DNA of 64,000 nt from Parashewanella tropica (GCF_004358445.1 NZ_CP037951.1:2715501-2779500), one strand, 5' to 3'; numbered from the stretch's first letter, positions 1 through 8,390 are shown. Translations and numbers: made by a program. The notes: generated from the letters alone by a model not told the origin.

Positions 1-5
1 TACTT

Positions 6-166
6 ATACCATCCGTACCAATTAACGATGTTTTAGATGAAGCCTTAGCTTTGTAACTACATCGTTGTAACTCCTTACCATAGCTTTGGCTATGATTCGT
101 CATTACGCCTTGTATTTACTTTGCTAACGCTCCTCTTTAATCACAGTTAATTGATGTGAATGGTAT
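6..166. repeat. Miniature inverted-repeat element (family 2, copy 1)
   Basis: The ends ATACCATCCGTACCAATTAA (6-25) and, read on the other strand at 147-166, ATACCATTCACATCAATTAA match at 16 of 20 positions. The interior contains further short palindromes and no ORF. Two other elements at 29890-30194 and 31308-31371 have ends of the same type, so this looks like a dispersed non-autonomous family. No transposase of the family is in the window. The rest of 1-243 holds only the ylqF leader. Confidence 0.6.
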
Positions 167-243
167 TATTTCCTGATTCTAACAACCAAAAATGCTAAAA
201 TCCTCCACCGTTATTTAGCAAGTGTTGTGATAGGAAGGATTTT

Positions 244-1188
244 ATGTCTGGAAGAGGCATTCATTGGTACCCAGGGCATATGCATAAAGCCCGTAAAGAA
301 ATTGAAAAGGTACTACCACAAGTTGATTTAATCATTGAAGTATTGGACGCTCGTATTCCATACAGCAGTGAAAATCCAATGATCCAACAACTGCGTGGTG
401 ATAAGCCTTGCATCAAGCTGCTAAATAAAAGCGATTTAGCTGATCCAGAAATTACAGCACAATGGATTGAGTACCTTGAGCAAGAGCAAGGGGTAAAAGC
501 CAGTGCCATCACAACGTTACAAGCGGCGATGGTGAAAAAAATCCCTGATCTATGTCGTAAACTGGTTCCTCACAGAGATACGGTAGAAAAAGACATTCGA
601 ACCATGATCATGGGCATTCCTAATGTTGGCAAATCTACCATCATCAACACCTTAGCTGGTCGAGTGATTGCAAAAACGGGTAATGAACCTGCGGTAACCA
701 AAGCTCAGCAACGCATCAACCTTCGTAACGGTATCGTACTTTCAGACACGCCCGGCATTCTATGGCCTAAAGTAGACAATCCTGCCAGTAGTTATCGTTT
801 AGCGGTCACTGGAGCAATCAAAGATACCGCGATGGAATACGATGATGTTGCTATGTTTGCCGCTGAATACTTCCTTGAGGCTTATCCTGAAGAAATTTGT
901 AAACGCTATAACCTTGATGAATTACCAAGACAAGATATTGAACTATTAGAAGCCATTGGTCGCCGCCATGGGGCACTGCGTTCAGGCGGTACGATTGATT
1001 ACCATAAAGCCTCTGAAGTTCTGCTGCATGATTATCGAAGTGGAAAAATCGGACAACTGACGTTAGAAACGCCTGCGATGGCAGAAAAAGAAAAAGTTGA
1101 AGTGGCTGAAATGATGGCAATTAAAGAAGCCGAGAAAAAAGCAAAAGACGAAGCCCGACGTAAAAAGCACTCAGGGAAAAGGCATTAA
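244..1188 (+). CDS. ylqF: Ribosome biogenesis GTPase YlqF (RbgA family)
   Basis: This is a circularly permuted GTPase that acts in late assembly of the 50S ribosomal subunit. The G4 motif NKSD (residues 61-64) precedes the P-loop GIPNVGKST (124-132) and the G3 motif DTPG (168-171), the order diagnostic for YlqF/YawG GTPases. The C-terminal helical RNA-binding domain ends in a Lys/Arg-rich tail. Length (314 aa) is normal for the family. The ATG has an AAGGA ribosome-binding site. Its last 49 bases recur, diverged, at 2650-2698, so the present 3' end may be a replacement brought in by recombination. Confidence 0.95.
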   Translation: MSGRGIHWYPGHMHKARKEIEKVLPQVDLIIEVLDARIPYSSENPMIQQLRGDKPCIKLLNKSDLADPEITAQWIEYLEQEQGVKASAITTLQAAMVKKIPDLCRKLVPHRDTVEKDIRTMIMGIPNVGKSTIINTLAGRVIAKTGNEPAVTKAQQRINLRNGIVLSDTPGILWPKVDNPASSYRLAVTGAIKDTAMEYDDVAMFAAEYFLEAYPEEICKRYNLDELPRQDIELLEAIGRRHGALRSGGTIDYHKASEVLLHDYRSGKIGQLTLETPAMAEKEKVEVAEMMAIKEAEKKAKDEARRKKHSGKRH

Positions 1189-1228
1189 TATCCAGTGTAT
1201 TTTTCAAATTAAAATTGAATGGAAAATA

Positions 1229-1249
1229 GGGGTTAGTTTAACTAACCCC
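1229..1249 (-). terminator. Perfect palindrome, likely terminator
   Basis: GGGGTTAG...CTAACCCC is a perfect 21-base palindrome. Read on the minus strand it is followed by TATTTT. It overlaps the last codons and the stop of the minus-strand gene ending at 1238 and lies 41 bases after ylqF, so it may serve both genes. Confidence 0.6.
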
Positions 1250-2542
1250 AAAATAATCAAGAGCAACTTTAAAATCTAGCGCACAAAAATCATATGCTCC
1301 TTTATCTGTAACTAAAGCGACAAGTGCCATATCAGTTATTGCAGGATCCTTGGCATTAGCTCTTAGAGTGCAAGCTCTAATGCTGACTTCGCACTTTTCG
1401 CCTGTGCAAGCCATCGTCTCTTTACTTCCACTTGAAAACTCAAAGCACTGCTCCCCATGAAATAGATGCTCACTTTTCGATACTAATTCACCGGATGACT
1501 TAAAGTTTGCTTGTATTTTACACAGCTCTTTCAACGTTATTTTTTTTTGCTTTACCAACTCAAAAACCCGAGTTGCCGCTGCTGCCTTTTTACTTGGTAA
1601 CTGTGAATGACAAATACAGCTTTTATCAAAAATTTCAACACCTTTCCTGTTGACAGCACTAACAGTGAATGGCTCTTTCTCCATCAAATGATTCATTTCC
1701 TCATTTGTTACCATAGTACCGACTGATTCTTCACAACTTTGGAATTTTATAGGGGAAGAAGATTTTGTATTTGAAGATACCTTGTCTCTAATATTCCCTT
1801 TAACGTCATCAACACGTTTTACTGCCTCATGATGTGATTCAGTTTTTTTCGAAGGTATAATTGTGACAGGGCTTTTTTTCACTATCTTTTTGCTTTTTGA
1901 TATTTCTCTGTTTTGAACTGGCTTAGGACTGGCTTCTAGTAACAATGGCCCTATAAGTTTATAGCAGGCGATTTGGGTTCCTGACTCCACTAATTTACAA
2001 CAAGTAAATTGGACTATTTTGTTATTTCTATATTTAGTTGTTTCGAGATACCTAAGCGTTAGTTGAGAGCTTGCTTTCATTACCCAATAAACACTAAACG
2101 AAAAAAACATTTCAGGTATTGAAGTCGGCTTCAGGCAAGTGTTAACAACTAAAGTACCGACAACTTTACCAGCCACTCTTAAGATTTGTTTTTGTTGTGG
2201 ACTCAACTTTGAGCTTTTGGATACAAGAAATATCTTTAGTGGCTTTTCAAATAAAGCACGGCAAGCAAACCGACTGCAAGATGTCGCAATTGTGGCTCCA
2301 GCTAAAGGTACTCCACCAAAAAATCCTGCAATCACAACAGGGATTGCAGAGAGCGCCAATTCTTCAATAGCAACGGTAAACTCTTCTTGGTCTAGATAAG
2401 GGCCAGTATCACCTGATTTTGCTTTTATTGCAGTTTGATAATTACTGTTAACATCAAGTGAGCAGCCTGTCGCCAGCAAGAATGGCGTTAACATCTGTTG
2501 AAATGACAACGGGCCAGAAATCAAAATAGTTTCATCTTTCAA
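1238..2542 (-). CDS. Unrecognised protein, paralogue of the product of 3421-4617
   Basis: I do not recognise a known domain. The 434-residue product has a hydrophobic stretch around residues 60-90 with FGG (75-77). A conserved core follows: GTL (129-131), QLT (160-162) and CCKLVESG (181-188). A polar Lys/Ser-rich linker covers about 205-290, and a C-terminal domain contains VKQKKITLKELC. The same motifs occur in the same order in the product of 3421-4617, so the two are paralogues. The frame opens with TTG at 2542 and has no clear ribosome-binding site; homology to the paralogue begins before the first internal ATG, which argues for a start near here. The gene lies between the two copies of the ylqF 3' end. 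Confidence 0.7.
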   Translation of the reverse strand: MKDETILISGPLSFQQMLTPFLLATGCSLDVNSNYQTAIKAKSGDTGPYLDQEEFTVAIEELALSAIPVVIAGFFGGVPLAGATIATSCSRFACRALFEKPLKIFLVSKSSKLSPQQKQILRVAGKVVGTLVVNTCLKPTSIPEMFFSFSVYWVMKASSQLTLRYLETTKYRNNKIVQFTCCKLVESGTQIACYKLIGPLLLEASPKPVQNREISKSKKIVKKSPVTIIPSKKTESHHEAVKRVDDVKGNIRDKVSSNTKSSSPIKFQSCEESVGTMVTNEEMNHLMEKEPFTVSAVNRKGVEIFDKSCICHSQLPSKKAAAATRVFELVKQKKITLKELCKIQANFKSSGELVSKSEHLFHGEQCFEFSSGSKETMACTGEKCEVSIRACTLRANAKDPAITDMALVALVTDKGAYDFCALDFKVALDYFGVS

Positions 2543-2649
2543 TACAGTTGGTAATAAGCCATTTTATTTGGCTTTTTCTAGATCAGAGCTGAATCAATAT
2601 TATTTTTATAACAGCTAAATGTGAGCCTAAAGCCACTAAAGCTATTAAG

Positions 2650-2698
2650 GCTAAAGACGAAACCAGACGTAAAAAGCATTCAGGAAAAAGACATTAAT
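2650..2698 (+). pseudogene. Second copy of the ylqF 3' end (remnant)
   Basis: These 49 bases match the last coding bases of ylqF (1141-1189) at 43 positions and would encode the same tail, ending RRKKHSGKRH and a stop. Five of the six differences are synonymous (for example GCA/GCT, CAC/CAT, AGG/AGA). The two copies therefore diverged while both were coding, which suggests different ylqF alleles rather than a recent local duplication. No upstream part of ylqF is recognisable here. Confidence 0.8.
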
Positions 2699-2721
2699 TG
2701 TATGATAAATTGGGAGCAGTT

Positions 2722-2917
2722 AAGGCGTGTTGATCTTTCGTGATTATTTTTGCAGCGATAAATTGGTTATCTTATGCAAGGCAGAGTTTGTGAAGTGTGA
2801 TTGCCCCACATAAACAAACGATAACGCTGCAGCTCTCTGTTTCAAAGAAAGTACCAATTTACGCTGTCTTCGATGCTTTTGAGCACAAAATTTAATCCTG
2901 AAAGATAAACATGCCCT
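2722..2917. mobile_element. MITE, family 1, short copy
   Basis: The left end AAGGCGTGTTGATCTTTC and the right end, read on the other strand, AGGGCATGTTTATCTTTC form terminal inverted repeats. The interior matches, in reverse orientation, the longer copy at 6517-6784 over most of its length but lacks about 75 internal palindromic bases. No coding capacity. It sits just after the ylqF tail remnant. Confidence 0.75.
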
Positions 2918-2936
2918 AGATAATGAGGTGTTCTTT

Positions 2937-3167
2937 ATGGTTGAGCAAATACCATCTGTTCAAGTCAGGGTGTGGTATAACACGCTGACTGATTCTGTAG
3001 CTTTAATATCTAAAGATAACTTAAAGTTGATCAAGGATTATCTGCGATCTAATGGCTCTTGCATTCAAGTCAATTTTCAAGTTCACCAAGCGAGAGAAGA
3101 TCATACTCGCCAATTCCTCAACTTCCACTTGAATGTTTATCGTAAGAATGGTCAGTATAAAAGATAG
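2937..3167 (+). CDS. Small hypothetical protein (76 aa)
   Basis: This small basic protein contains VQVRVWYNTLTDSVALIS and a C-terminal half rich in Gln, His and Arg. I do not recognise a family. The ATG at 2937 has GAGGTG upstream at good spacing; an in-frame GTG at 2928 would overlap that site. It begins 20 bases after a MITE end, so its promoter may lie in or be altered by the element. It has no obvious operon partner. Confidence 0.45.
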   Translation: MVEQIPSVQVRVWYNTLTDSVALISKDNLKLIKDYLRSNGSCIQVNFQVHQAREDHTRQFLNFHLNVYRKNGQYKR

Positions 3168-3420
3168 GTTGCTCATTATTTGGACCTACCCACCAAGTTA
3201 ACATTACCGAAGCTTTTATGGTTATGATTGAAGCCAAAAGAAGATAAGATAATATGAATTAATAAACAATCTGAGGTACATAGCGCAGATCGTTACTTCT
3301 ACCTTTTTTAATGCCTGACGAACTGAAATTGGTGAATTTTGCTACTAGAAACTGATTCTGACTTAAGCAAACTTGTTTCATTTGACGAACACAGGTTGAT
3401 TTAAATTTTCATTTTGATGA

Positions 3421-4617
3421 TTAACCATTAACTTCATCCGATATATAATCCCTTCTATACCCAAGGCTTCTAAGAAGCTCCATAAAGTTCTTCTCTGAAA
3501 ACTTATGAAGTCCAAATTCTGTTTTATCTACTCCTTTAGTTTTATAAGTTATTTGATTTTGTCCAACTAGGCAAGGGATCATGCGTGCCGTACAACGAGT
3601 TTCAGGTATATCCACCCCTAATACCACGTTACCTTTTTTAAATACATATTGTAGGCTTCCAACGAAATCCTCTCCTTGTACAGGCCGAGGTAACTTTCTA
3701 GCTATCTGGTCATTCTTAATTGTGCACATTTCTTCAACCAGTATTTTTCCTTGCTTCACTTTTTGATAGAAGAGACTTCCCTTACTTCTTTTTTCTAGTC
3801 TGCTTGGTTCAAATAATTCCGCTCCAGAGCCTATTGCCAGTAACGCGGAATCGCTTGAATCATCTGGATAAAACAAAGGGTCAGCTGCTTTTCTCAATGT
3901 AAAACCTTCTACATCAGAACATGCACTATATTTTGGGACACACCCTTGTGGAAATGCAGGGCATGATTCACTTAACTGTGTTGCTGATTCTAGCTTACCA
4001 TCAGGCAATATAGTCCGTTGTGACTTTGATAAAGGTTCACTACCCTTATGTGATTCCTGCAACTTTACTGCATTTTTTCTTGGGAAAAACAACAAAAAAC
4101 AGGCCGTTTGAACACCTGATTCTACAAGTTTACAACAGATATATTTAGAGGTTTTATAATTCTCAAACCCTAAGTTATCAATCAATCTAACCGTTAACTG
4201 AGCACTCATTTTCATTGCCTGAAAAGTAAAGAAGTTAAAAAAGACTTCATTTAAAAAGCTATGACTTGGATTGACGAGATAATTGAACGCGAGCGTTCCA
4301 CTTAGGTGACTGAGTTCTTTTAAAACTTGCTTATTTTCTTGCCGAAAATCAGTTTTATCTACGATAAAGTTAATGGCTGGTTCAAAGATTACTTGGCTTC
4401 CGAATCGCCCAGAAATTGTCATTGTCGTTGATACTAATGCTGGAGCCCCACCAAAATAAGTCATTATTGATAATGGTAAAACACACTCCATTGCAACAGA
4501 AAAAGCTTTACTATTGATTATTAACTTTTGAACATCTGGCTTTTCATCTGCAGGAATACCTAAGGCTAGATAAAAAGGCTGTAATACTTGGGGGGCAGGA
4601 AAAGGAGAACCAAACAC
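3421..4617 (-). CDS. Unrecognised protein, paralogue of the product of 1238-2542
   Basis: The 398-residue product shares with its neighbour a hydrophobic N-terminal region with FGG (55-57), a GTL motif (107-109), QLT (140-142) and the signature CCKLVESG (161-168). It also shares a variable polar linker and a C-terminal domain with VKQGKILVEEMC. No known domain is recognised. The frame opens with GTG at 4617 without a clear ribosome-binding site, and the first residues still align with the paralogue. The two genes point the same way, separated by a MITE and a small ORF. Confidence 0.7.
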   Translation of the reverse strand: MFGSPFPAPQVLQPFYLALGIPADEKPDVQKLIINSKAFSVAMECVLPLSIMTYFGGAPALVSTTMTISGRFGSQVIFEPAINFIVDKTDFRQENKQVLKELSHLSGTLAFNYLVNPSHSFLNEVFFNFFTFQAMKMSAQLTVRLIDNLGFENYKTSKYICCKLVESGVQTACFLLFFPRKNAVKLQESHKGSEPLSKSQRTILPDGKLESATQLSESCPAFPQGCVPKYSACSDVEGFTLRKAADPLFYPDDSSDSALLAIGSGAELFEPSRLEKRSKGSLFYQKVKQGKILVEEMCTIKNDQIARKLPRPVQGEDFVGSLQYVFKKGNVVLGVDIPETRCTARMIPCLVGQNQITYKTKGVDKTEFGLHKFSEKNFMELLRSLGYRRDYISDEVNG

Positions 4618-4696
4618 AGTAAGTCATATAAATATGAATTTGATTGCATTCTAAGCTGAACAAACTGGATCATAGCTGTATGAGATATCAGTAAAC

Positions 4697-4731
4697 TAAA
4701 AAAGCTAGAAATAATATTCCTAGCTTTTTCA
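4697..4731 (-). terminator. Bidirectional-looking terminator
   Basis: AAAAAAGCTAG and CTAGCTTTTT form an inverted repeat with a short AT-rich loop. On the minus strand it ends in a T-run and lies just downstream of the gene ending at 4743, so it probably terminates the carboxypeptidase operon. Confidence 0.7.
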
Positions 4732-4742
4732 TAAGGGTAAAT

Positions 4743-5021
4743 TTAAAACTCGTCTTGCTTAAACTCAGCGATAGTGTCGCCTTTAAACTGCTTTTTTAGC
4801 TCAGACTTAGACAGTTCGTTAATCTGTCCTTCAGAGCCTATGGTAAAATGGTCTGTCTGCTCTAAATGACGAGCTTGATACAGCATAACCACTTGCAATG
4901 CATGTTCGCGCTGTTCATCGGTTAATGCTACGCCATTTTCCCATTTACCTAATTCCATTGCAGAGCGCATACGTAGGTATACTTCCTCTGGCATATCATC
5001 AATGATCTTATGCAAATCCAT
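4743..5021 (-). CDS. YeaC-like DUF1315 protein
   Basis: The 92-residue acidic cytoplasmic protein has the DUF1315 (YeaC) pattern: an N-terminal IIDDMPEEVYLRMRSAMELGKW segment in two parts, then LTDEQREHALQVVMLYQARHL. The function of this family is unknown. It is the last gene of an operon: its ATG overlaps the stop of the preceding gene by one base (TAATG). A terminator follows at 4697-4731. Confidence 0.85.
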   Translation of the reverse strand: MDLHKIIDDMPEEVYLRMRSAMELGKWENGVALTDEQREHALQVVMLYQARHLEQTDHFTIGSEGQINELSKSELKKQFKGDTIAEFKQDEF

Positions 5022-5338
5022 TAGACGCTCCTACGCTTGTGTAAAATGATTCTAACTCGAGTGATCAAATAACCAATAAAGCCGAACGTAAAGCACACGG
5101 CACCCGCATACATACGAGTGCCCTCAGCTGGCTCACCACCCCAAAACCAAATCACCACTCCAGCAACAAATAAGGTCATGGCAATAAAACTATGAGTTTG
5201 AAGTTTACTGGCTTGATTAATTTTAGCGATATTCAATCTCGCTTCATTGTCTCCAGTCAATTTAGCATCACAATGTTGACATTGCTTAGCTAAGCTTGAG
5301 ATCTGCTTTTTACAATATGGACATGGAATGAGTGCCAT
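5021..5338 (-). CDS. Zinc-ribbon membrane protein, unknown function
   Basis: The N-terminus has two CxxC pairs (CPYC at about 6-9 and CQHC at about 20-23), a typical short zinc ribbon. Two membrane segments follow at about 48-68 and 76-96, and the C-terminus is basic. Small zinc-ribbon membrane proteins of this layout are common and uncharacterised. It lies 5 bases after the carboxypeptidase gene and overlaps the start of the YeaC-like gene, so it is co-transcribed with both. Confidence 0.75.
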   Translation of the reverse strand: MALIPCPYCKKQISSLAKQCQHCDAKLTGDNEARLNIAKINQASKLQTHSFIAMTLFVAGVVIWFWGGEPAEGTRMYAGAVCFTFGFIGYLITRVRIILHKRRSV

Positions 5339-5343
5339 TGCGC

Positions 5344-6471
5344 TTACCTCAGCTTATCTACAACCGCTAGCATTGCCAGTAATGATGCTTCACCTACATA
5401 TACACTGCGCTCAGGTGACCAACCCATAAATGGATCAGGTAAGTTGTCGTTATCTTTAAATGGCATTTCTAAAGTATTAGATAAACAGTCAAACGTATGT
5501 GCCACCCAGTTTGAAGCAACTGTTAGGTTGGCTTGACCCGGCTCGTCTTTGTCATAACCAAATTCGGTTTGGAAATCCGCCGACGCCATTTGTAATGCAG
5601 AAACAAAATCAGCTTGCAGGTTAGCTAAACGTTCATCGTAGTTTGGCACACCTTCAGCTCCCGCGAGGAATACATAAGGTAGACCTTCATCACCATGTAC
5701 GTCATAAAACAAATCAACACCAACTTGCTTCATTTTTTCTGTAACGTAATACACTTCTGGGCTTTTTTCTAAGCTTGGTGATTGCCACTCACGGTTTAGG
5801 TTTACACCGACGGCATTGGTACGTAAATGACCACGAACGCTACCATCAGGATTCATATTTGGCACAATGTAAAAGTTGGCTTTATCCAATAAGCTCTTTG
5901 ACGTTGGGCAGTTTTGATCAAGTAAACGATGAAGCAAGCCCTCTATCGTCCACTCTGCCATGGTTTCGCCCGGATGTTGACGAGCGGTGATCCAGATATT
6001 CTTTTTAGATGCATCACCATCACCGACTTTAACCAAAGTCATATCACGACCATCTAGCGTTAGACCTAAATGCTCTAAAGACACTTCTGGGTGAAGCTGT
6101 ACTGAGCTTAAAAGATCTAAGTGGCGTTCATAGCTATACGGAGCAAAATACGCAATTTGGATGGCATCACATTGTAGATCTAACTTAATGGTTAGCTTGC
6201 CATCTTTGAATTCAGTCGGAACACGGAACCAGTTATCACGGTCATAACTCGCCACCGCATCATAGCCTTCCCAACCTTTTACATAAGAAGAAGTACCAGC
6301 GTTCAAGATATTGAAGGTGTATTCGCTACCCACTTGTCCTTGAAAACGAAAGTTAAACCACTGATAGAACTCTCCACCTTCATCTGGGCGAATATTTAGC
6401 TCAATATTGTCTTTATTCTCAATGCTGATGACTTCAATATTGCCACCATCAAAATTATCGGTAATACGCAT
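5344..6471 (-). CDS. M14-family zinc carboxypeptidase (cytosolic type)
   Basis: The 375-residue product has an N-terminal beta-rich domain (about 1-125) and an M14 catalytic domain. Zinc ligands are visible as HPGE (166-169: His and Glu) and His259 in DVHGDEG; the catalytic Glu is probably Glu335 in NTLEMPFKD. There is no signal peptide. The frame stays open upstream to 6600, but that extension lies inside a MITE. The ATG at 6471 with AGAG upstream is the better start. It heads a three-gene operon. Confidence 0.88.
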   Translation of the reverse strand: MRITDNFDGGNIEVISIENKDNIELNIRPDEGGEFYQWFNFRFQGQVGSEYTFNILNAGTSSYVKGWEGYDAVASYDRDNWFRVPTEFKDGKLTIKLDLQCDAIQIAYFAPYSYERHLDLLSSVQLHPEVSLEHLGLTLDGRDMTLVKVGDGDASKKNIWITARQHPGETMAEWTIEGLLHRLLDQNCPTSKSLLDKANFYIVPNMNPDGSVRGHLRTNAVGVNLNREWQSPSLEKSPEVYYVTEKMKQVGVDLFYDVHGDEGLPYVFLAGAEGVPNYDERLANLQADFVSALQMASADFQTEFGYDKDEPGQANLTVASNWVAHTFDCLSNTLEMPFKDNDNLPDPFMGWSPERSVYVGEASLLAMLAVVDKLR

Positions 6472-6516
6472 GTGTTTATTCTCTTTTAATTTTTGGCAAA
6501 TATTATCACAGGACTT

Positions 6517-6784
6517 AAGGGTCTGTTGATCTTTCAGGATTGAATTTTGTGCTATTTGAGCACTTTTCTGTTTAAGGCGTGAGCAGTGAAGCTTAGCCAT
6601 CTAAGTAAGCTGGGCACAACACAGAACAGGAAGTGCTCAAAAGCATCAAAGACAGCGTAAATTAGTCTATTCTGCTGCGTTATCGTTTGTTTATGTGGTG
6701 CTACCACACTTCACAAATTCCGCCTTGCATAAGATAACTAAATTTATCGCTGCAAAAATAATCACGAAAGGTCAACAGACCCTT
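6517..6784. mobile_element. MITE, family 1, long copy
   Basis: The ends AAGGGTCTGTTGATCTTTC (from 6517) and, read on the other strand from 6784, AAGGGTCTGTTGACCTTTC form a near-perfect 19-base terminal inverted repeat. The 268-base interior carries no protein. It is homologous to 2722-2917 in the opposite orientation, with an extra palindromic segment near 6545-6620. The right end supplies the stop codon of the aminotransferase at 6772. Confidence 0.85.
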
Positions 6785-7965
6785 GTAATAGCCTTGCAAA
6801 TAACCGGAATATTACTTGTGGTCATTCCTGCCACGCTAATTCGACCTGAGCCAACAATGTAAATAGCAAACTGTTCACGAAGCTGTTGTACTTGTTCTTT
6901 ATTCAAACCTGAGAAACTAAACATTCCCATTTGATGCTTAATAAAGCTAAAGTCTTGGGTGACGCCTTCAGCCATTAGAGTATCAACAAAAAGCTCTCGC
7001 ATTTGCGCGATACGAGTGCGCATTTCTTCCAGTTCTCGTTGCCACTCTTGATTAAGTTCAAAGTCGCTTAGAATCGTACTGACAATCAAAGCGCCATGAG
7101 CAGGAGGATTAGAATAGTTGGCCCGGATCACACGCTTTATTTGGCTGTATGAACGAGCAGCTACATCAGCATTTTCAGCAACAAGGGTTAATGCACCAAT
7201 ACGCTCGTTGTATAAACCAAAGTTCTTAGAAAATGAGTTAGCCACGATCAATTCTGGCACTTTAGCGGCAACAATTCTTAAACCTTGTGCATCTTCTTCT
7301 GTACCGCGTCCGAAACCTTGATACGCAAAATCAAAAAATGGGATTAGTGATTTTTCTAAACATAAGTCAGCAATCGTTTGCCACTGAGTATTATTTAAAT
7401 CAATACCCGTTGGGTTATGGCAACAACCATGAAGCAGAACTAAATCACCTTCTACTGCATGTTGAAGGTCTGCAAGCATAGCATCGAAATTTAGACCATG
7501 AGTTTCGGCGTTGTAGTAACTGTAGGTTTTGACTTCAAGCCCTACTGTCGTGAAAATATTTTGATGATTTGCCCAAGTCGGATTGCTCACCCAAATAGTA
7601 CGAGATTGAGTGTGGCGTAAAATAAATTCAGAGCCAATTCTTAATGCACCTGTACCACCCGGAGCTTGAACCGTTACCGCACGTTTTTGTGCTATAACCT
7701 CAGCGTTATCACCAAATAATAGAGTTTGAACAGCATGGTTAAACTGTTGAACACCTTCGATCCCCAAATAGTTCTTACTTTTTTCTACCTCTAATAATTT
7801 GGCTTCTGCCTTTTTCACCACACTGAGAATTGGCGTTTGTCCCGCATCATCCTTATACACTCCGACGCCTAGGTTAACTTTCGTATCGCGAGTATCGGCT
7901 TTAAAGGCGTCATTCAAGCCAAGAATAGGATCTGCGGCCGCTTGTTCAATATCGGTGAAAATCAT
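6772..7965 (-). CDS. Aspartate/aromatic amino acid aminotransferase (AspC/TyrB family)
   Basis: This class I PLP aminotransferase transfers amino groups between aspartate or aromatic amino acids and 2-oxoglutarate. Motifs: HNPTG (183-187), the PLP lysine in NSFSKNFGLYNERIG (Lys247) and the C-terminal SGRISVAGM that binds the carboxylate. Length 397 aa equals E. coli TyrB. The last residues (about TRVC) and the TGA stop are encoded by the tip of the MITE at 6517-6784, so the native C-terminus has been replaced by a few residues. Whether it is AspC-like or TyrB-like in specificity cannot be told from the sequence. Confidence 0.92.
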   Translation of the reverse strand: MIFTDIEQAAADPILGLNDAFKADTRDTKVNLGVGVYKDDAGQTPILSVVKKAEAKLLEVEKSKNYLGIEGVQQFNHAVQTLLFGDNAEVIAQKRAVTVQAPGGTGALRIGSEFILRHTQSRTIWVSNPTWANHQNIFTTVGLEVKTYSYYNAETHGLNFDAMLADLQHAVEGDLVLLHGCCHNPTGIDLNNTQWQTIADLCLEKSLIPFFDFAYQGFGRGTEEDAQGLRIVAAKVPELIVANSFSKNFGLYNERIGALTLVAENADVAARSYSQIKRVIRANYSNPPAHGALIVSTILSDFELNQEWQRELEEMRTRIAQMRELFVDTLMAEGVTQDFSFIKHQMGMFSFSGLNKEQVQQLREQFAIYIVGSGRISVAGMTTSNIPVICKAITRVC

Positions 7966-8049
7966 GGACTTTTCCTAAGAAAGGTAAAATTGATGCTATT
8001 TTAGCATTAAGAAAAAATGAGTTGGAATCCGAAAAGGTTATAAATGCAA

Positions 8050-8079
8050 AAAAGCCTCAACAAATGTTGAGGCTTTTTC
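8050..8079 (-). terminator. Terminator of the tRNA operon
   Basis: AAAAGCCTCAAC and GTTGAGGCTTTTT flank a short loop. On the minus strand it lies just after tRNA-Leu and ends in a T-run. Confidence 0.85.
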
Positions 8080-8087
8080 ACTTATGA

Positions 8088-8174
8088 TGGTACCCGAGGC
8101 CAGACTTGAACTGGCACGCTGTTACCAGCGAGGGATTTTAAATCCCTTGTGTCTACCGATTCCACCACTCGGGC
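8088..8174 (-). tRNA. tRNA-Leu (anticodon UAA)
   Basis: The minus strand starts GCCCGAG and closes with CTCGGGT, discriminator A and encoded CCA. The anticodon arm is GGGATT-TAA-AATCCC. The long variable arm and the 87-base length fit a class II tRNA for leucine. It is 53 bases downstream of tRNA-Cys and followed by a terminator. Confidence 0.95.
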
Positions 8175-8227
8175 AAAACTGTTGTTTCAACGCTAAAGCA
8201 CTAAAACTTAATTTCTCATAATAAATC

Positions 8228-8301
8228 TGGAGGCGCGACCCGGAGTCGAACCGAGATCGACGGATTTGCAATCCGCAGCATAGCCATTCTGCCATCGCGC
8301 C
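8228..8301 (-). tRNA. tRNA-Cys (anticodon GCA)
   Basis: The acceptor stem GGCGCGA/TCGCGCC, the anticodon arm GCGGATT-GCA-AATCCG, the T-arm GGTTCGACTCC and encoded CCA give a complete 74-base tRNA. It is transcribed first, before tRNA-Leu(UAA), as one unit. Confidence 0.95.
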
Positions 8302-8362
8302 TTTCAAATCCAGTCTGGTTCTAACTTCACTTTCGTTCCGCTGTTCCCTGACTGCGAGATGC

Positions 8363-8390
8363 ATTCTACGGTTTTCGGATTCAGAGTCAA
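8363..8390 (-). promoter_or_regulatory. Promoter of the tRNA-Cys/tRNA-Leu unit
   Basis: On the minus strand TTGACT (8385-8390) and TAGAAT (8363-8368) are separated by 16 bases. They are followed by a GC-containing discriminator, as is typical of stable RNA promoters. It lies about 60 bases before tRNA-Cys. Confidence 0.65.

Noticed and set aside
6472-6600. N-terminal extension of the carboxypeptidase frame
   Set aside because: It lies inside the MITE at 6517-6784 and has no family similarity; ATG 6471 has a ribosome-binding site.
8122-8364. 80-codon open frame on the minus strand
   Set aside because: It overlaps both tRNA genes and their leader.
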